Of a stretch of 64,000 nt of DNA, positions 1 through 11,077 are shown one piece after another. Location: positions 296,501-360,500 of the forward strand of contig JACVTC010000001.1 in NCBI GenBank assembly GCA_016946835.1, in the 5' to 3' direction. Origin of the DNA: Neocallimastix lanati (nom. inval.). Taxonomy: Eukaryota; Neocallimastigomycota; Neocallimastigomycetes; Neocallimastigales; Neocallimastigaceae. How positions within the stretch are numbered: the stretch's first letter is position 1; the number at the start of each line of letters is the position of its first letter. A program made the position numbers and the translations under genes. The notes under the pieces were generated by a model. The model was not told the origin of the DNA and searched no databases. It was given only the letters and a program-made list of their open reading frames with translations.

Positions 1-8
1 TATTTAAA

Positions 9-3000
9 ATGAAATTTCATTTTTTAAGCAGTTTATTACTAACTGCTAGTGCGGTATTTGTACATTCGTCTGGATGTGCTGATGAATTATCAAAATATAA
101 TACATGTATTTCTGCCATAGATTACAATTCACTTCAAACGAACTCTGAATTCAATATTCATTCTATGTGCACTAAATTTAATAGTGATGATTGTAAATCT
201 TTTTTGTCTGATATTTTTGTAACCTCTACCAACTGTGATTTGACAAACGAAGAAGAAAGACAAGACGCTCTTACAATCCTTAATTTAAGAATTGCTTACT
301 TGAAATATTGTGCTACAGATGACACTGGTGCTACTTGTCCTGTTTCAAGATATTTAGCAGAAGATAATAGTGAATTAATTGCTGCTGATGTTCATACTAC
401 TGAATCACATACTCATGACCATGACCATGAACATTCTGATTCTACTGAACAACAAACTCATGATCACACACATGAACATACTGAAGCAACAGAAAAACAA
501 ACTCATGAACACGATCACGATCACGAACATAAAGATGAAAAAACCACTACAGCAGGTACTGCCCACAGTCATGCTGCTTTTACAGAAGATGATATTAAAC
601 CAAGAAAGCTCTCTGAATTTAATGGAGATTATCAAACTGTTTATCCATATTTCTTAGAAGGTGATCTTGCTGATTATGTAGTTCAACAAGCTGAAAAGAA
701 TAACAACACTTATGCTGAACAATGGGATATTATTAATCAAAAGTGGAATTGTGGTGTCAGTTATTTCTATATCAAGGATGATATTATTTCTATTGAATAT
801 GAAGATGGTAAAAAGGTAGAAGCCAAGTATACTCCAGCTGGTGTTGCTACTAAGAAGAATGATAAGGGAGAAATTTCTACTGTTCGTTACAAATTTGAAA
901 CCAAGAGTGATAAAGCTCCTAAGTATATTATGCTTAATGACCACAACCATGAACCTTCCAATGAAGAAATTACTCATGTTCACTTCCACTTTAGTAATAT
1001 TAGTTATGATGATATTATGACATCCAAATTAATTCCTTTCTTTGTTCAAAAACAATATGACAGTGATGAAACTCGTGAAGTTTTATTAGGCCATGATGGT
1101 TTTGATGAAACACTTTATGCAGGTGAAGAAGTTTCTACTTTCGATGATGAAGATGTCAGAGATAGAACACTTAGTAATTGGAATGGAGAATGGAAATCAC
1201 CATATCAAGCTCTTCTTGATGGTAAATTAGATGAAGCATTTGAAGCTAAAGCAGCTAGTAAGGGTGATAAAACAGCCGCTGAATATAAGGAATACTACAA
1301 GAAAGGATATGAATCAGATATTGATAGTTTAGACATCAAGAATAATAGAATTACTTTTACTTACATCAATGGTAAAGAAATTAAAGCTAAATATGAATAC
1401 AAAGGATTCTTTATTCAACACTGGTCTAGTGGTACCAAAGCAGCTATGTACAGATTTGAAAACATTGATGAGAAGTCAGAAGCTCCACGTCTTATTGAAT
1501 TAAATGATCATTTAATTACTCGTACTAAACCAGTACACTTCCACCTTCGTAGTACTAATACTACTTGGGATGATATTGATGCAGAAAATCATTGGCCATC
1601 CTTCTTCCCAAAATCTAATTCAATTGAAGATATTATTGAAGAAATTAGTGGAGTTGCTCATAAACATGATGAAAAAGAAGACCATGACCATGACCATGAC
1701 CATGACCATGACCATGAACATGAACATGACCATGAACATGAACACGAACACAAAGATGAAAAAACAACTACTACTGGAACTGCCCACAATCATGCTGCTT
1801 TTACCGAAGATGATATTAAACCAAGAAAGCTTTCTGAATTTAATGGAGATTATCAAACTGTTTATCCATATTTCTTAGAAGGTGATCTTGCTGATTATGT
1901 AGTTCAACAAGCTGAAAAGAATAACAACACTTATGCTGAACAATGGGATATTATTAATCAAAAGTGGAATTGTGGTATCAGTTATTTCTATGTCAAGGAT
2001 GATACTATTTCTATTGAATATGAAGATGGTAAAAAGGTAGAAGCCAAGTATACTCCAGCTGGTGTTGCTACTAAGAAGAATGATAAGGGAGAAATTTCTA
2101 CTGTTCGTTACAAATTTGAAACCAAGAGTGATAAAGCTCCTAAGTATATTATGCTTAATGATCACAACCATGAACCTTCCAATGAAGAAATTACTCATGT
2201 TCACTTCCACTTTAGTAATATTAGTTATGATGATATTATGACATCCAAATTAATTCCTTTCTTTGTTCAAAAACAATATGACAGTGATGAAACTCGTGAA
2301 GTTTTATTAGGTCATGATGGTTTTGATGAGACACTTTATGCAGGTGAAGAAGTTTCTACTTTCGATGATGAAGATGTCAGAGATAGAACACTTAGTAATT
2401 GGAATGGAGAATGGAAATCACCATATCAAGCTCTTCTTGATGGGAAATTAGATGAAGCATTTGAAGCTAAAGCAGCTAGTAAGGGTGATAAAACAGCCGC
2501 TGAATATAAGGAATACTACAAGAAAGGATATGAATCAGATATTGATAGTTTAGACATCAAAAACAATAGAATTACTTTCACTTACATCAATGGTAAAGAA
2601 ATTAAAGCTAAATATGAATACAAAGGATTCTTTATTCAACACTGGTCTAGTGGTACCAAAGCAGCTATGTACAGATTTGAAAACATTGATGAGAAGTCGG
2701 AAGCTCCACGTCTTATTGAATTAAATGATCATTTAATTACTCGTACTAAACCAGTACACTTCCACCTTCGTAGTACTAATACTACTTGGGATGATATTGA
2801 TGCAGAAAATCATTGGCCATCCTTCTTCCCAAAATCCAATTCAATTGAAGATATTATTGAAGAAATTAGTGGAGTTGCTCATAAACATGATGAAAAAGAA
2901 GATCATGATCATGATCATGACCACGACCACAAAGATGAAGATGAAGAAAAGGGAGTTAAGAATAGAGAACTTACCGACTTTGATGGTGAATGGAAATCTC

Positions 3001-3950
3001 TCTACCCTTACATTCTTTCAGGTCAATTAGATGATGCTTGTGTTCTTAATCCAGGTGAGAGAACTTATGAAGAATGTGTTTATCATTACCAAAATAACTT
3101 CAAGACAGATATTGTTAATATGATTATCAAGGATAATAGTATAACCTATATATATGATAATGGTTTATCAGCTACTTCTGAATATATCAATAGAGGACCA
3201 GTAATAGTTGAATGGACTCCAGGCACTTTTTCAGGATTTTACCAATATGAAGCTAAGGATAAGGAAGCTAATGTACCAAAGTTTATTTTATTAAATGATC
3301 ATAATAATGGACCTGCTAAAGCTGAACATATTCACCTTAGAACGGGTGATTCATTCTTTGAGACTGTAGATCGTGAAAATAAGGTTTGGGGTATGTTCTA
3401 TTTACAATCTACTCCAGATGAAGAAATTATTGCCTCCTTTAATGGTACAGCTACCAATACTCATTCTCATGAAGGTAATCATAACCATGATGAAAAAGAA
3501 GAAGACCATGACCATAATCATGAAGATGGTACTGGAGAAGACAGTGTTGCTGAAGACAGTGAAGATGAAATGCCTGACTCCGTCCTTGAAGCTGAAAGTA
3601 CCTCAACTATTAGTAATACCAATGGAGACCATGATCATGATCATGACCATGACCATAACCATGACCATGATCATAGTCAAATAGAACATGAGCAATCATT
3701 CTTTAATGATTTAATGGATGATTGCCGTATTTTAGAATGTAATAAACGTTTCATAGCTCTAGTGGAACTCTTAAAGGCTACAGGAAATCCTGAAGCTGAT
3801 GAATTCGAGGAATTTATCAAATATTATAAAAAGAGTAATTGTGATGCTATTTATAAATTAGCTGAAGTGAACAGTGGATCTCTTCCTTTAATGAAGATTT
3901 CTATTTCATTTATTATAACTATTTTATTATCAGTTATTTATTTATTTTAA
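9..3950 (+). CDS. Secreted, GPI-type protein with five ZinT zinc-binding domains
   Basis: This is a 1313-residue protein starting with a signal peptide (about residues 1-22) and a Cys-containing segment (about 23-110). Five ZinT/YodA-like domains follow at about residues 199-361, 385-545, 606-768, 792-952 and 986-1139. Each begins with a RxLxxFxGxWxSxYP-like motif and contains the family's 'APKYIxxND' and HFH motifs. His/Asp-rich linkers (DHDHDH) lie at about 133-175, 550-595, 955-970, 1151-1175 and 1208-1228. The C-terminus is a hydrophobic tail (about 1293-1313) after a small-residue site (NSGS), which suggests a GPI anchor. ZinT in bacteria is a single-domain periplasmic zinc/cadmium-binding protein of about 200 residues that helps zinc uptake under starvation. 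Five copies joined by His-rich linkers suggest a cell-surface zinc scavenger or buffer, which is inference. Bacterial-type ZinT in a fungus suggests horizontal transfer. The stop is TAA; no intron is needed. Confidence 0.88.
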   Translation: MKFHFLSSLLLTASAVFVHSSGCADELSKYNTCISAIDYNSLQTNSEFNIHSMCTKFNSDDCKSFLSDIFVTSTNCDLTNEEERQDALTILNLRIAYLKYCATDDTGATCPVSRYLAEDNSELIAADVHTTESHTHDHDHEHSDSTEQQTHDHTHEHTEATEKQTHEHDHDHEHKDEKTTTAGTAHSHAAFTEDDIKPRKLSEFNGDYQTVYPYFLEGDLADYVVQQAEKNNNTYAEQWDIINQKWNCGVSYFYIKDDIISIEYEDGKKVEAKYTPAGVATKKNDKGEISTVRYKFETKSDKAPKYIMLNDHNHEPSNEEITHVHFHFSNISYDDIMTSKLIPFFVQKQYDSDETREVLLGHDGFDETLYAGEEVSTFDDEDVRDRTLSNWNGEWKSPYQALLDGKLDEAFEAKAASKGDKTAAEYKEYYKKGYESDIDSLDIKNNRITFTYINGKEIKAKYEYKGFFIQHWSSGTKAAMYRFENIDEKSEAPRLIELNDHLITRTKPVHFHLRSTNTTWDDIDAENHWPSFFPKSNSIEDIIEEISGVAHKHDEKEDHDHDHDHDHDHEHEHDHEHEHEHKDEKTTTTGTAHNHAAFTEDDIKPRKLSEFNGDYQTVYPYFLEGDLADYVVQQAEKNNNTYAEQWDIINQKWNCGISYFYVKDDTISIEYEDGKKVEAKYTPAGVATKKNDKGEISTVRYKFETKSDKAPKYIMLNDHNHEPSNEEITHVHFHFSNISYDDIMTSKLIPFFVQKQYDSDETREVLLGHDGFDETLYAGEEVSTFDDEDVRDRTLSNWNGEWKSPYQALLDGKLDEAFEAKAASKGDKTAAEYKEYYKKGYESDIDSLDIKNNRITFTYINGKEIKAKYEYKGFFIQHWSSGTKAAMYRFENIDEKSEAPRLIELNDHLITRTKPVHFHLRSTNTTWDDIDAENHWPSFFPKSNSIEDIIEEISGVAHKHDEKEDHDHDHDHDHKDEDEEKGVKNRELTDFDGEWKSLYPYILSGQLDDACVLNPGERTYEECVYHYQNNFKTDIVNMIIKDNSITYIYDNGLSATSEYINRGPVIVEWTPGTFSGFYQYEAKDKEANVPKFILLNDHNNGPAKAEHIHLRTGDSFFETVDRENKVWGMFYLQSTPDEEIIASFNGTATNTHSHEGNHNHDEKEEDHDHNHEDGTGEDSVAEDSEDEMPDSVLEAESTSTISNTNGDHDHDHDHDHNHDHDHSQIEHEQSFFNDLMDDCRILECNKRFIALVELLKATGNPEADEFEEFIKYYKKSNCDAIYKLAEVNSGSLPLMKISISFIITILLSVIYLF
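529..2930 (+). repeat. Tandem duplication of a 1,221-bp two-domain ZinT unit
   Basis: The stretch from about 529 to 1700 recurs from about 1750 to 2921 at a constant offset of 1,221 bp (407 codons), with only scattered substitutions. Each unit carries an RKLSEF-type ZinT domain, a DRTLSN-type ZinT domain and a His-rich linker. The near identity points to a recent duplication or to gene conversion inside the gene. Confidence 0.9.
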
Positions 3951-5384
3951 AATAGATTATTATAATTAAAACTTTTTTTTTGAAAAAAGATTGATATTTA
4001 AGGTTGCATTATTTAAAAGTAAATCTATTATTTATTATTTAAAAAAAATATATATAGTGTTGATAATATGTCAAAATAAAAAAATATATAAATAAAAATT
4101 ATAAAGTATAATTAATTATTATAAAGAAATATTATACAATAGTATTATACTTATTATTTAAATAATTAATAATAACAAAATTTTTATTTTTTGTCAATCC
4201 TAACCATTTGTTATAGGATAAACCTTTTTATTTAATATATATATGTAATGAAACAAAATATTATATATATTATATTAAATATAATATAATATAATATAAT
4301 ATATAATAATGTAATATAATATAATATATAATAATGTAATATAATATAATATATAATAATGTAATATATATAATATTAATAATGTAATATATATAATATT
4401 AATAATGTAATATATATAATATTAATAATGTATAATTATATGCTATAAAATTTAATAATATATATTATTGTAAATTTAATATAACTTTATAATTTGTTTT
4501 ATAATATTTTTAAAATCAATAAAATTTACATTACATTATTTAAAAAACTTTAAATTTGTAATTTAAGTGTTAAAATTGCAAATCCAAAATATATGAAATC
4601 AAAGAAAAAATTTTTTTTTTTTATTTTTTAGTCTACTACATTACATAAAAAAAAAAAAAAATAAATAAATAAATAATAGAGATTAAATTATGATTCTTTT
4701 TACTAAATCAATACTTTAATTTAATTTTATAATAAGATTTTATGTGAATCAGCGGATGTAAAATTATTAACATACTTCAAGTGCAACATTTTAAAAAAGT
4801 TTTTTTTTTTTTGGGAGATTTTTTTTGTTAAAATAGGTATTTTTTGAACTTTAATTAATATTTAGTAATTATAAATAATATTTTATTATTATTATTAATT
4901 ATTTAATTATTTATTAATATTATTAATATTATTTTAATTACACCTCTACTTGGATTTAACAAAGATAGATCGAGAAGCACACAAACACTGGTTAATACAG
5001 GATTGTATTAGATTGAAGGTTTTTTCGATGTGAATAACTATACATTCCTTTATTGTGTTTTCAAAAGAACTTCGACATTCCTCCTCTTTCGTCGAAATGT
5101 GCGATTGCTCAGGTAAGGTGTTTTTTAAAAAATGGAAAAACTCGAAATTTATTATCTCAGTTATACTTAGAGAGATATCACGTTGTAGACGTCATGCATG
5201 GGATAAAGAAAGTAAAATTTTAGCAAACAAATTAGATAAATTTCCATCAAAAAAAAAAAAAAAAAAACAATTATAATCTATTACTGGGATAGAGATAGGG
5301 CAGGAAAATCAGTCAAGGCAAAGGCTTATAATAAGAAAAAATGAATTTGAAAAAAAAAAAAAAAAAAAACTAGAGACTACTTGA
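3951..5384. other. AT-rich intergenic region with microsatellites
   Basis: No convincing gene is visible. Between about 4262 and 4440 there are irregular repeats of ATAAT/TAATG type. A less AT-rich island starts near 4945 and contains a short open plus-strand frame (5055-5276) with no recognised domain. It may belong with the zinc-ribbon fragment just downstream. Confidence 0.6.
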
Positions 5385-5558
5385 AGCTCAACTTTTAAGT
5401 ATCCTGAATATAGCATTAGTTTCCGATGGATACTTCGTGCCAAATGTGGATATAAATTCGATACTCGTATTGTCAAAGCCATCAATACAGTTGAAGTCAA
5501 CTATTCCGAACGATGTCCTTATTGTTATAGAGAAAATAGTAATCCTCGACTGGAATAG
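5385..5558 (+). pseudogene. Gene fragment with zinc-ribbon-like cysteine pairs
   Basis: An open frame of about 57 codons lacks a convincing start and ends with TAG. Its base composition is distinctly less AT-rich than the surroundings. It has an AKCGYKFDTR segment followed by ERCPYC, the usual look of a C-terminal zinc ribbon (one Cys plus 'G-aromatic', then CPxC). The fragment may be part of the virus-like block downstream or of a lost transposon. The family cannot be named from the sequence. Confidence 0.35.
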
Positions 5559-5639
5559 TAGTTTTCTAAATGCTATCTTTTCCGTGAATTTTAAATAAAG
5601 TATTTTAAGGATATTATTATTATTCGTTATTCTAAAAGT

Positions 5640-5825
5640 TTAAAAATTTATCTTTATAAATATTCCAATGATGTGGACTGTTTTTCCAGATCCGTTGAGG
5701 ATTGAAGGAAAAAAAGAATGACCTATATCAGTTGTTCGAATTACAGCTTTCTGTAATTCTGATGATAATCGATGGTTATTCTTTCTTAAGTGGCTTCTAG
5801 AAAGAAGAGAGAAAATTTGTAACAT
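5640..5825 (-). pseudogene. Possible P-loop protein fragment
   Basis: A 61-codon open frame contains an LNGSGKT stretch resembling a Walker A motif, preceded by an SSELQKAVIRTT segment. The composition is less AT-rich than intergenic DNA. No second NTPase motif is visible, so this could be chance or a helicase relic attached to the viral block. Confidence 0.2.
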
Positions 5826-5986
5826 TGGAAAACTATAGAAAGTGAATCTGATGTTTTGTATTGTTTTTGACAGGATAATTAATTATACCATGTAGTTTCT
5901 AAATATTATTCATTTTAATGAATCTATTGTATTTTTTACATAAGCATTATTTTGTATATGAGGATGTTTCTTAACAAAAACGAAAC

Positions 5987-8192
5987 TTAATATATCATAT
6001 AGTCAGAACGATTTTTATTTGGTATAATTATTGAACCATCAATATTTCTATTTAATAATAAATAAGGTTTATTTTTCATCCCAGGTTTAAAAGGAATAAA
6101 TTTTGCTTTGCATGGATAATATTTATTATTTGACCATACACCATATACAATTATATTATTGTTTTCTACATTATCTTTTGATGTACTATAGTAATGATAT
6201 GCACTTATATCTTTAACATGGTCATACAAACAGATAATTCTGGTAATAAGGATTCCAATTGACTTGAAGAGATGATAGATACTTCAGGAATTACATTTGA
6301 ATAAAACGAATACCACAAATAGCAATTTGTTTTTTCTATGCGTTCCTCAGCGATAAGAATAACGTGGTCATCTTTCTGTACGAATTGTTTAACACAGTTT
6401 TTTAAATCGTTATTATCGATAATTGATATATTATTTTTAGTATATAAGGAAAATATTGCTTTCACTAAAGGATCGTCCTTACAAAATAAATTAGAAGATG
6501 AGGAGATAATAAGTTCATATCTGTAATTTGATACTGTATATAATTTAGTAGTATTGAGCATGATAACAAGAAAAGAAAAAGAAGAATTATAATTATACAA
6601 ATAATTAGAAACGTCATAAGGATAAACCTCTGAGTTATTATCAACGGAAAAGGCTAAAATATTTATTTTCTTGGCGTCTATGTTTTCATTTTCAAAATAT
6701 TTTGAATTATTAATCTTACTCTTCACTGAATTTATAAAATTCTCTTTCGAGGGAATTCCAATATAGGAATTACATTTCGGACACCTTTTGAATTCAATTA
6801 GCGAGTCAACAATATCAAAATGGACTCTATATAATTTTGATAGTTCAAATCCATATGGCACAAATAATGTTGGAGGCAAGATACCTTTACTATTTTCATC
6901 AAGAGAAGAAGAAAGATTAGAATATTCTACGTTCTTTTTATTGCTAGTATTTCGAATTACTTTAACACATTTGGGTACTTTCGCTTCTTTATTAAAAGTT
7001 TTATTTGTAGTTAGATTAATTGTATATCCAGAATTTAAAGGAGCCATATAATAATTCTCTTTCCACTGGACATATCGTATGCTATTTCTATTGCAGTACT
7101 CTTTGTCAGCAATAACCGGTAAAACTTTGTCTTTATTGTTGAAATATCGAGTATAATAATTACAAAATAATTTGTTATAATTTATCTTTATTGGAATGTT
7201 AAAGTGAAGATCGCTTCCGATCATGACCTCATTGTGAAAATCGATATAAAGAAAATATAAATATTTGACTATTATTTTGATCGTTGAATACATATACCAT
7301 TGTACCTCTTGAAATTGGATAGTTTCTTTAAAAGTTTTCCATTTATTATATAAATTCATAACGAAAGATGTTTTATATATATCAAGAGTATAAATTACCT
7401 TTTCTGCTAAAGACATTACATTAATACTTTCATTCGTATATATATTGAAAAATAGATTGTATTTGAGAAGAATCATATCAAATAATTGAAAATTTATACT
7501 GATAGGGTAGTTAAACGTTACTTTTAAGGGATCAAATTCAATAAAAACATCATCAGGAGAAATATTAAAGGAAGGTAAGATTTTCAAAACGATATCATAC
7601 GACTCTTTTACGGTAAAAGTTATTTTACTTTCATTTATCAATATATTATCATGGCATAATTTTATAAGGATATAATTTTCATTATTTTCAATACTTTTTA
7701 AAATTGAATTATCATCATTCATTAGAACTTGTTCATAAAGATATGTTTTATTGAAATAATCATTATAATAGTGTAAGTTATACTTTCTATATTACAAATA
7801 ATATATTGTGCAGTTTCTGATAAATCTAATTTTATCAACTCCTCATAAACTATTTTAAAGCGTTGAATTGGAATATCAATAGAGACATAAAACAAAGTTT
7901 TAGTTGTATCATTCAGGTAATATTTATATTTTATATGTTTATTGTTAACAATACTTTCTAATCTATCAATTAACATAAACATTATTTTGTGTTGATAATC
8001 AATATTACTAATATCTGTATCTTTATTATCGTTACATTTAACGATATATCTATCTTTTGATAACTGATTACAATCAATGATATTTATACCCTCGAAAAAA
8101 GAATAAATTTTACCATTTATATGTATTTCCAATTGTAGAGGAACTGAATGATAATTTACTAAAATACTACGGATAAGATTTATAACATTCAT
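5987..8192 (-). pseudogene. Large virus-block protein of unknown function, split by two frameshifts
   Basis: Three consecutive minus-strand frames (7722-8192, 156 aa; 6205-7722, 505 aa; 5987-6229, 80 aa) overlap by only a few bases. They read as one protein of about 720 residues. The middle frame continues sensibly upstream of its first ATG, placing the first break near 7725-7780; the second is near 6205-6229. The protein has a CPKCNSYIG segment (a CxxC pair) preceded by a VPYGFELSKLYRV stretch. A hydrophobic strand FLVIML and polar loops follow. This loosely recalls the zinc-finger-to-vWA order of Sec23/24, but the resemblance is weak. It is not recognised as a known core viral gene. The breaks may be real decay or sequencing errors. 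Confidence 0.55.
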
Positions 8193-8767
8193 AGTTTTTT
8201 ATACTCAATATAAAAATATAATTTTTACCTATAAAAAAGATAATAATATTTCTTGTTTATATTTTAAATCGTACTTAGAGTAAATTTTTTATCATTTTAA
8301 AAATCAACTATGAATTATTATATTTAAATAGATATATAATTATTATTATTTTTTTTTTTTTTTTTTTGTGTTGAATTTTTATTTTTGATATTTTTTTATT
8401 TCATTATTAAATTTGACAAGGCTATTTTTATTTTTTTAAGTACTACAAATATTTTAGAAAAATTTTGAAAATATTTTTTTTTCTAAAATGAATTTTAAAA
8501 AATTTAAAAATTTATTAAAATCTAAATCAAATTTATAACTAAATTTTGGAGAAAAAAAAATTAGGAAATATTCTTTTTAAAAACTTTAAATAGATATAAT
8601 AAATAAATAATAAAAAGTAAATTAATAAATTAAATATATAAATAAATAAATAAATAAAAATAAATAAATAAAAATAAATAAATAAAAATAAATAAATAAA
8701 AATAATTAAATTAATTTAAATTACATTATTAAAGATTAATAATTAATATAATATAGATAATATTTCG
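8193..8767. other. AT-rich spacer with AAATA repeats
   Basis: There is no gene. The segment contains a T-run near 8350-8368 and an AAATAAATAAATA-type simple repeat at about 8635-8705. It separates the leftward unknown gene from the rightward TFIIS-like gene, so promoters for both must lie here. No clear promoter motif is seen. Confidence 0.6.
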
Positions 8768-8995
8768 ATGAAAGCATTGGATAAATTTTTAAAGAATCGT
8801 AGTGAAGATAGTTTAAGAGAGAAAAATAAATTACCAGTATTAGATGATGAAAAAAAGGAAATAAAAAAATATTCGATATGTTGTAAAAGATGTAATAATA
8901 ATAAATATATTGAGTTGAGACGTTTACAAATTCGTAGATGTGATGAAGAGGCCACTATAGTATATTATTGTTCAAACTGTAAAAGAATTATTTAA
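8768..8995 (+). CDS. TFIIS-type zinc-ribbon transcription protein (small)
   Basis: This 75-residue protein is mostly a single zinc ribbon: CCKRC at about residues 38-42 and CSNC near residue 68. Between them lies an RRCDEEAT stretch that matches the invariant RSADEPMT hairpin of TFIIS. The acidic Asp-Glu pair at its tip, which enters the polymerase active site, is kept. TFIIS-like proteins in large DNA viruses act as RNA polymerase subunits or elongation factors that promote transcript cleavage. Cellular TFIIS is about 300 residues and poxvirus and asfarvirus versions about 240-260, so this is an unusually short, ribbon-only form. An RPB9-like subunit is an alternative. The frame is intact and lies with other viral transcription genes. 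Confidence 0.72.
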   Translation: MKALDKFLKNRSEDSLREKNKLPVLDDEKKEIKKYSICCKRCNNNKYIELRRLQIRRCDEEATIVYYCSNCKRII

Positions 8996-9556
8996 ACCCT
9001 TTATTTAATTTATAATTTTTTATGAATTTTAAATATTTAATAAATATTATTTAAATATAATTCATTATATATATATCCAATTAAAAATATGGAATTTTAT
9101 GTTCAATTTAACTTTTATAAAATATTAAAACTATAATTTTGGTTTAAAAAAAAAATATGAATAATTTTAATTTTTACAAAAATTATTTTTTTTTTTGAAA
9201 TTATTATACAATATTATAATATTACTAATTAATTATAAATACTCTTTTATATGAAATGAAATGAGTTTAATATAAGAAATTATGTATATTATAATATTAA
9301 TTTGTAAATATTTAAATTTTTTTTTTTTAAAATAATAAAATATAATAATAAAATTAATAGTTTATAGTGATTAGGGGCTTATACAAAAAAAGAAAAAAAT
9401 TTGACATAAATAATATATTTTAACCATTTCCTAATTTGTTTAAAATGAAAAATTAAATTATAAATTAAGTAGTAAATTACTCATTAACGTATTTAAATTT
9501 TATTGAAATTTTTTAAATACAATAATTAATGTATTTAAAAAGTATTAAAATTTAAA
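8996..9556. other. AT-rich spacer
   Basis: No open frame or RNA gene is seen. The sequence is almost entirely A/T with short homopolymer runs. The upstream region of the next gene ends in TTTAAAATG. Confidence 0.5.
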
Positions 9557-10408
9557 ATGCAAAAAAAGAATTTTAAAAGTTCGGAACAACTTGTCAAGTC
9601 GATAAACTTTTCTAATAAATCTAGTACTTCAAGAATGGATTATTATAATCGTATCTTATCATCATCATGCAGTACAGATATGATATTTCAAAGAATGATA
9701 TCTACTATAAATTTTAAAGAAGTTGTACCTTTACCTAAAAATAATAGTATGTTTCGATTTGTTATCAAATGTTTCAATAATACCAATAATGTAATTTTAG
9801 GACCTTTAAAAATTAGTTCTGGTATTACGTTAATGGATTTACCCTCTTTATCTATTCCAATGTCTCATTACCATCTTAATAAAAACAATTTTGTACAAGA
9901 TAATTTTATTCATCGAATTTCCGAAAACGAAACTGAACCAATGAAAAAATTTATTGAACGACTTCGATTTATCGATTCTTGTATGCAAATGCTAATTTCG
10001 GATTATATTAGACATATCGATGAATCTTCTCCTATTTATTACATGTTAAAAAAGAATAATGTAACATTTAATAAAAATTGGATCTTTACTGGTATTATAA
10101 ATAAAGGAAATAATAATACCGAATATATTAATATTCGCTACTTTAAAGATTCATTTAAAGGCAAAAAAAAGATTGGTACTAATGTTTATTGTGGAGATGA
10201 TTATTTGGATGAGATGGCAGATCTTCTTTCTAGAGACACGTTTTGTTATATTAATGGAAATATTTATCCATTGATAAAAGTAAATTATATTATTATTAAT
10301 GAACGTATTGTTAATAATATACCAATGGTCAATTTTACATGTAAAGCTTACTTTGTAGATATAAACTTTATACCAAATTCAATTCATTGTAGTACTAAAA
10401 GATTATAA
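9557..10408 (+). CDS. Intact virus-block protein of unknown function (283 aa)
   Basis: The first ATG follows a TTTAAA stretch and gives an uninterrupted 283-residue frame ending in TAA. The N-terminus is Lys/Ser-rich. The rest is rich in beta-forming segments, such as FVIKCF, YINIRYF and FTCKAYFVDINF, with a helical KFIERLRFIDSCMQML stretch near the middle. This mixture would fit a single-stranded DNA-binding or structural protein of a large DNA virus, but no signature motif supports either. Its codon use and composition match its neighbours in the viral block. It is one of the few genes in the block without a break. Confidence 0.6.
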   Translation: MQKKNFKSSEQLVKSINFSNKSSTSRMDYYNRILSSSCSTDMIFQRMISTINFKEVVPLPKNNSMFRFVIKCFNNTNNVILGPLKISSGITLMDLPSLSIPMSHYHLNKNNFVQDNFIHRISENETEPMKKFIERLRFIDSCMQMLISDYIRHIDESSPIYYMLKKNNVTFNKNWIFTGIINKGNNNTEYINIRYFKDSFKGKKKIGTNVYCGDDYLDEMADLLSRDTFCYINGNIYPLIKVNYIIINERIVNNIPMVNFTCKAYFVDINFIPNSIHCSTKRL

Positions 10409-11077
10409 ATATATATATGTATATATATATATATATAATTATATGTTTATAGTAAAAATTTGACAATTTTAATGTTATAATTTCATTGAAATATACTTTA
10501 GTAATAACATACTTAAAATTATTAATAATTATAATTTATATTTATATAATAATATTAATGTAGTATAACCATAAAATATAATATAATATAATATAATATA
10601 ATATAATATAATATAATATAATATAATATAATTATTTATTAAAATAATATTATATATATTTATATATAAAATTATATTTAAACATGTAATGAATAACGAT
10701 ATATAATAATTACATTAAATATATTTGGATATTAATTTTTTTAAAAAAATATATATATATATTTTTCAATGTACAGATAAATATATTTAATTTTTTTTAA
10801 AAAAAAAAAAAGTAAAAAGGAATATAAAATTAACAATTAATTTTTATTTTTAAAAAAATACTATATATAATATAAAATATTTACATTTAATTTTTCAAAT
10901 ATAATAATAATTTCTTATTTAATTAATATTTAATATTTAATTTTAATATACTATTTATTCATATACCTATATATAAAATTTTAATTTAAAATACTTTTTT
11001 ATTTTTGCAATTATTTAAATATTATTATTTTAATTTATATATAAAATTTATTTACAATATATATATTAACTATACTT
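10409..11077. other. AT-rich spacer with (ATAAT)n microsatellite
   Basis: The segment holds no gene. A perfect ATAAT pentanucleotide repeat runs from about 10575 to 10632, with an AT dinucleotide run just after the preceding stop codon. Confidence 0.7.

Noticed and set aside
405-635. Minus- and other-frame open stretches within the ZinT gene (also 654-989, 1570-1878, 1875-2210, 2791-3030, 3373-3684)
   Set aside because: They are antisense or shifted readings of His/Asp codon repeats (CATGAC) and of the duplicated domain; the repeated ones appear twice because the gene is duplicated.
4262-4440. Regular repeats first considered as a CRISPR-like array
   Set aside because: Units are pure ATAAT/TAATG microsatellite without spacers, in a eukaryotic context.
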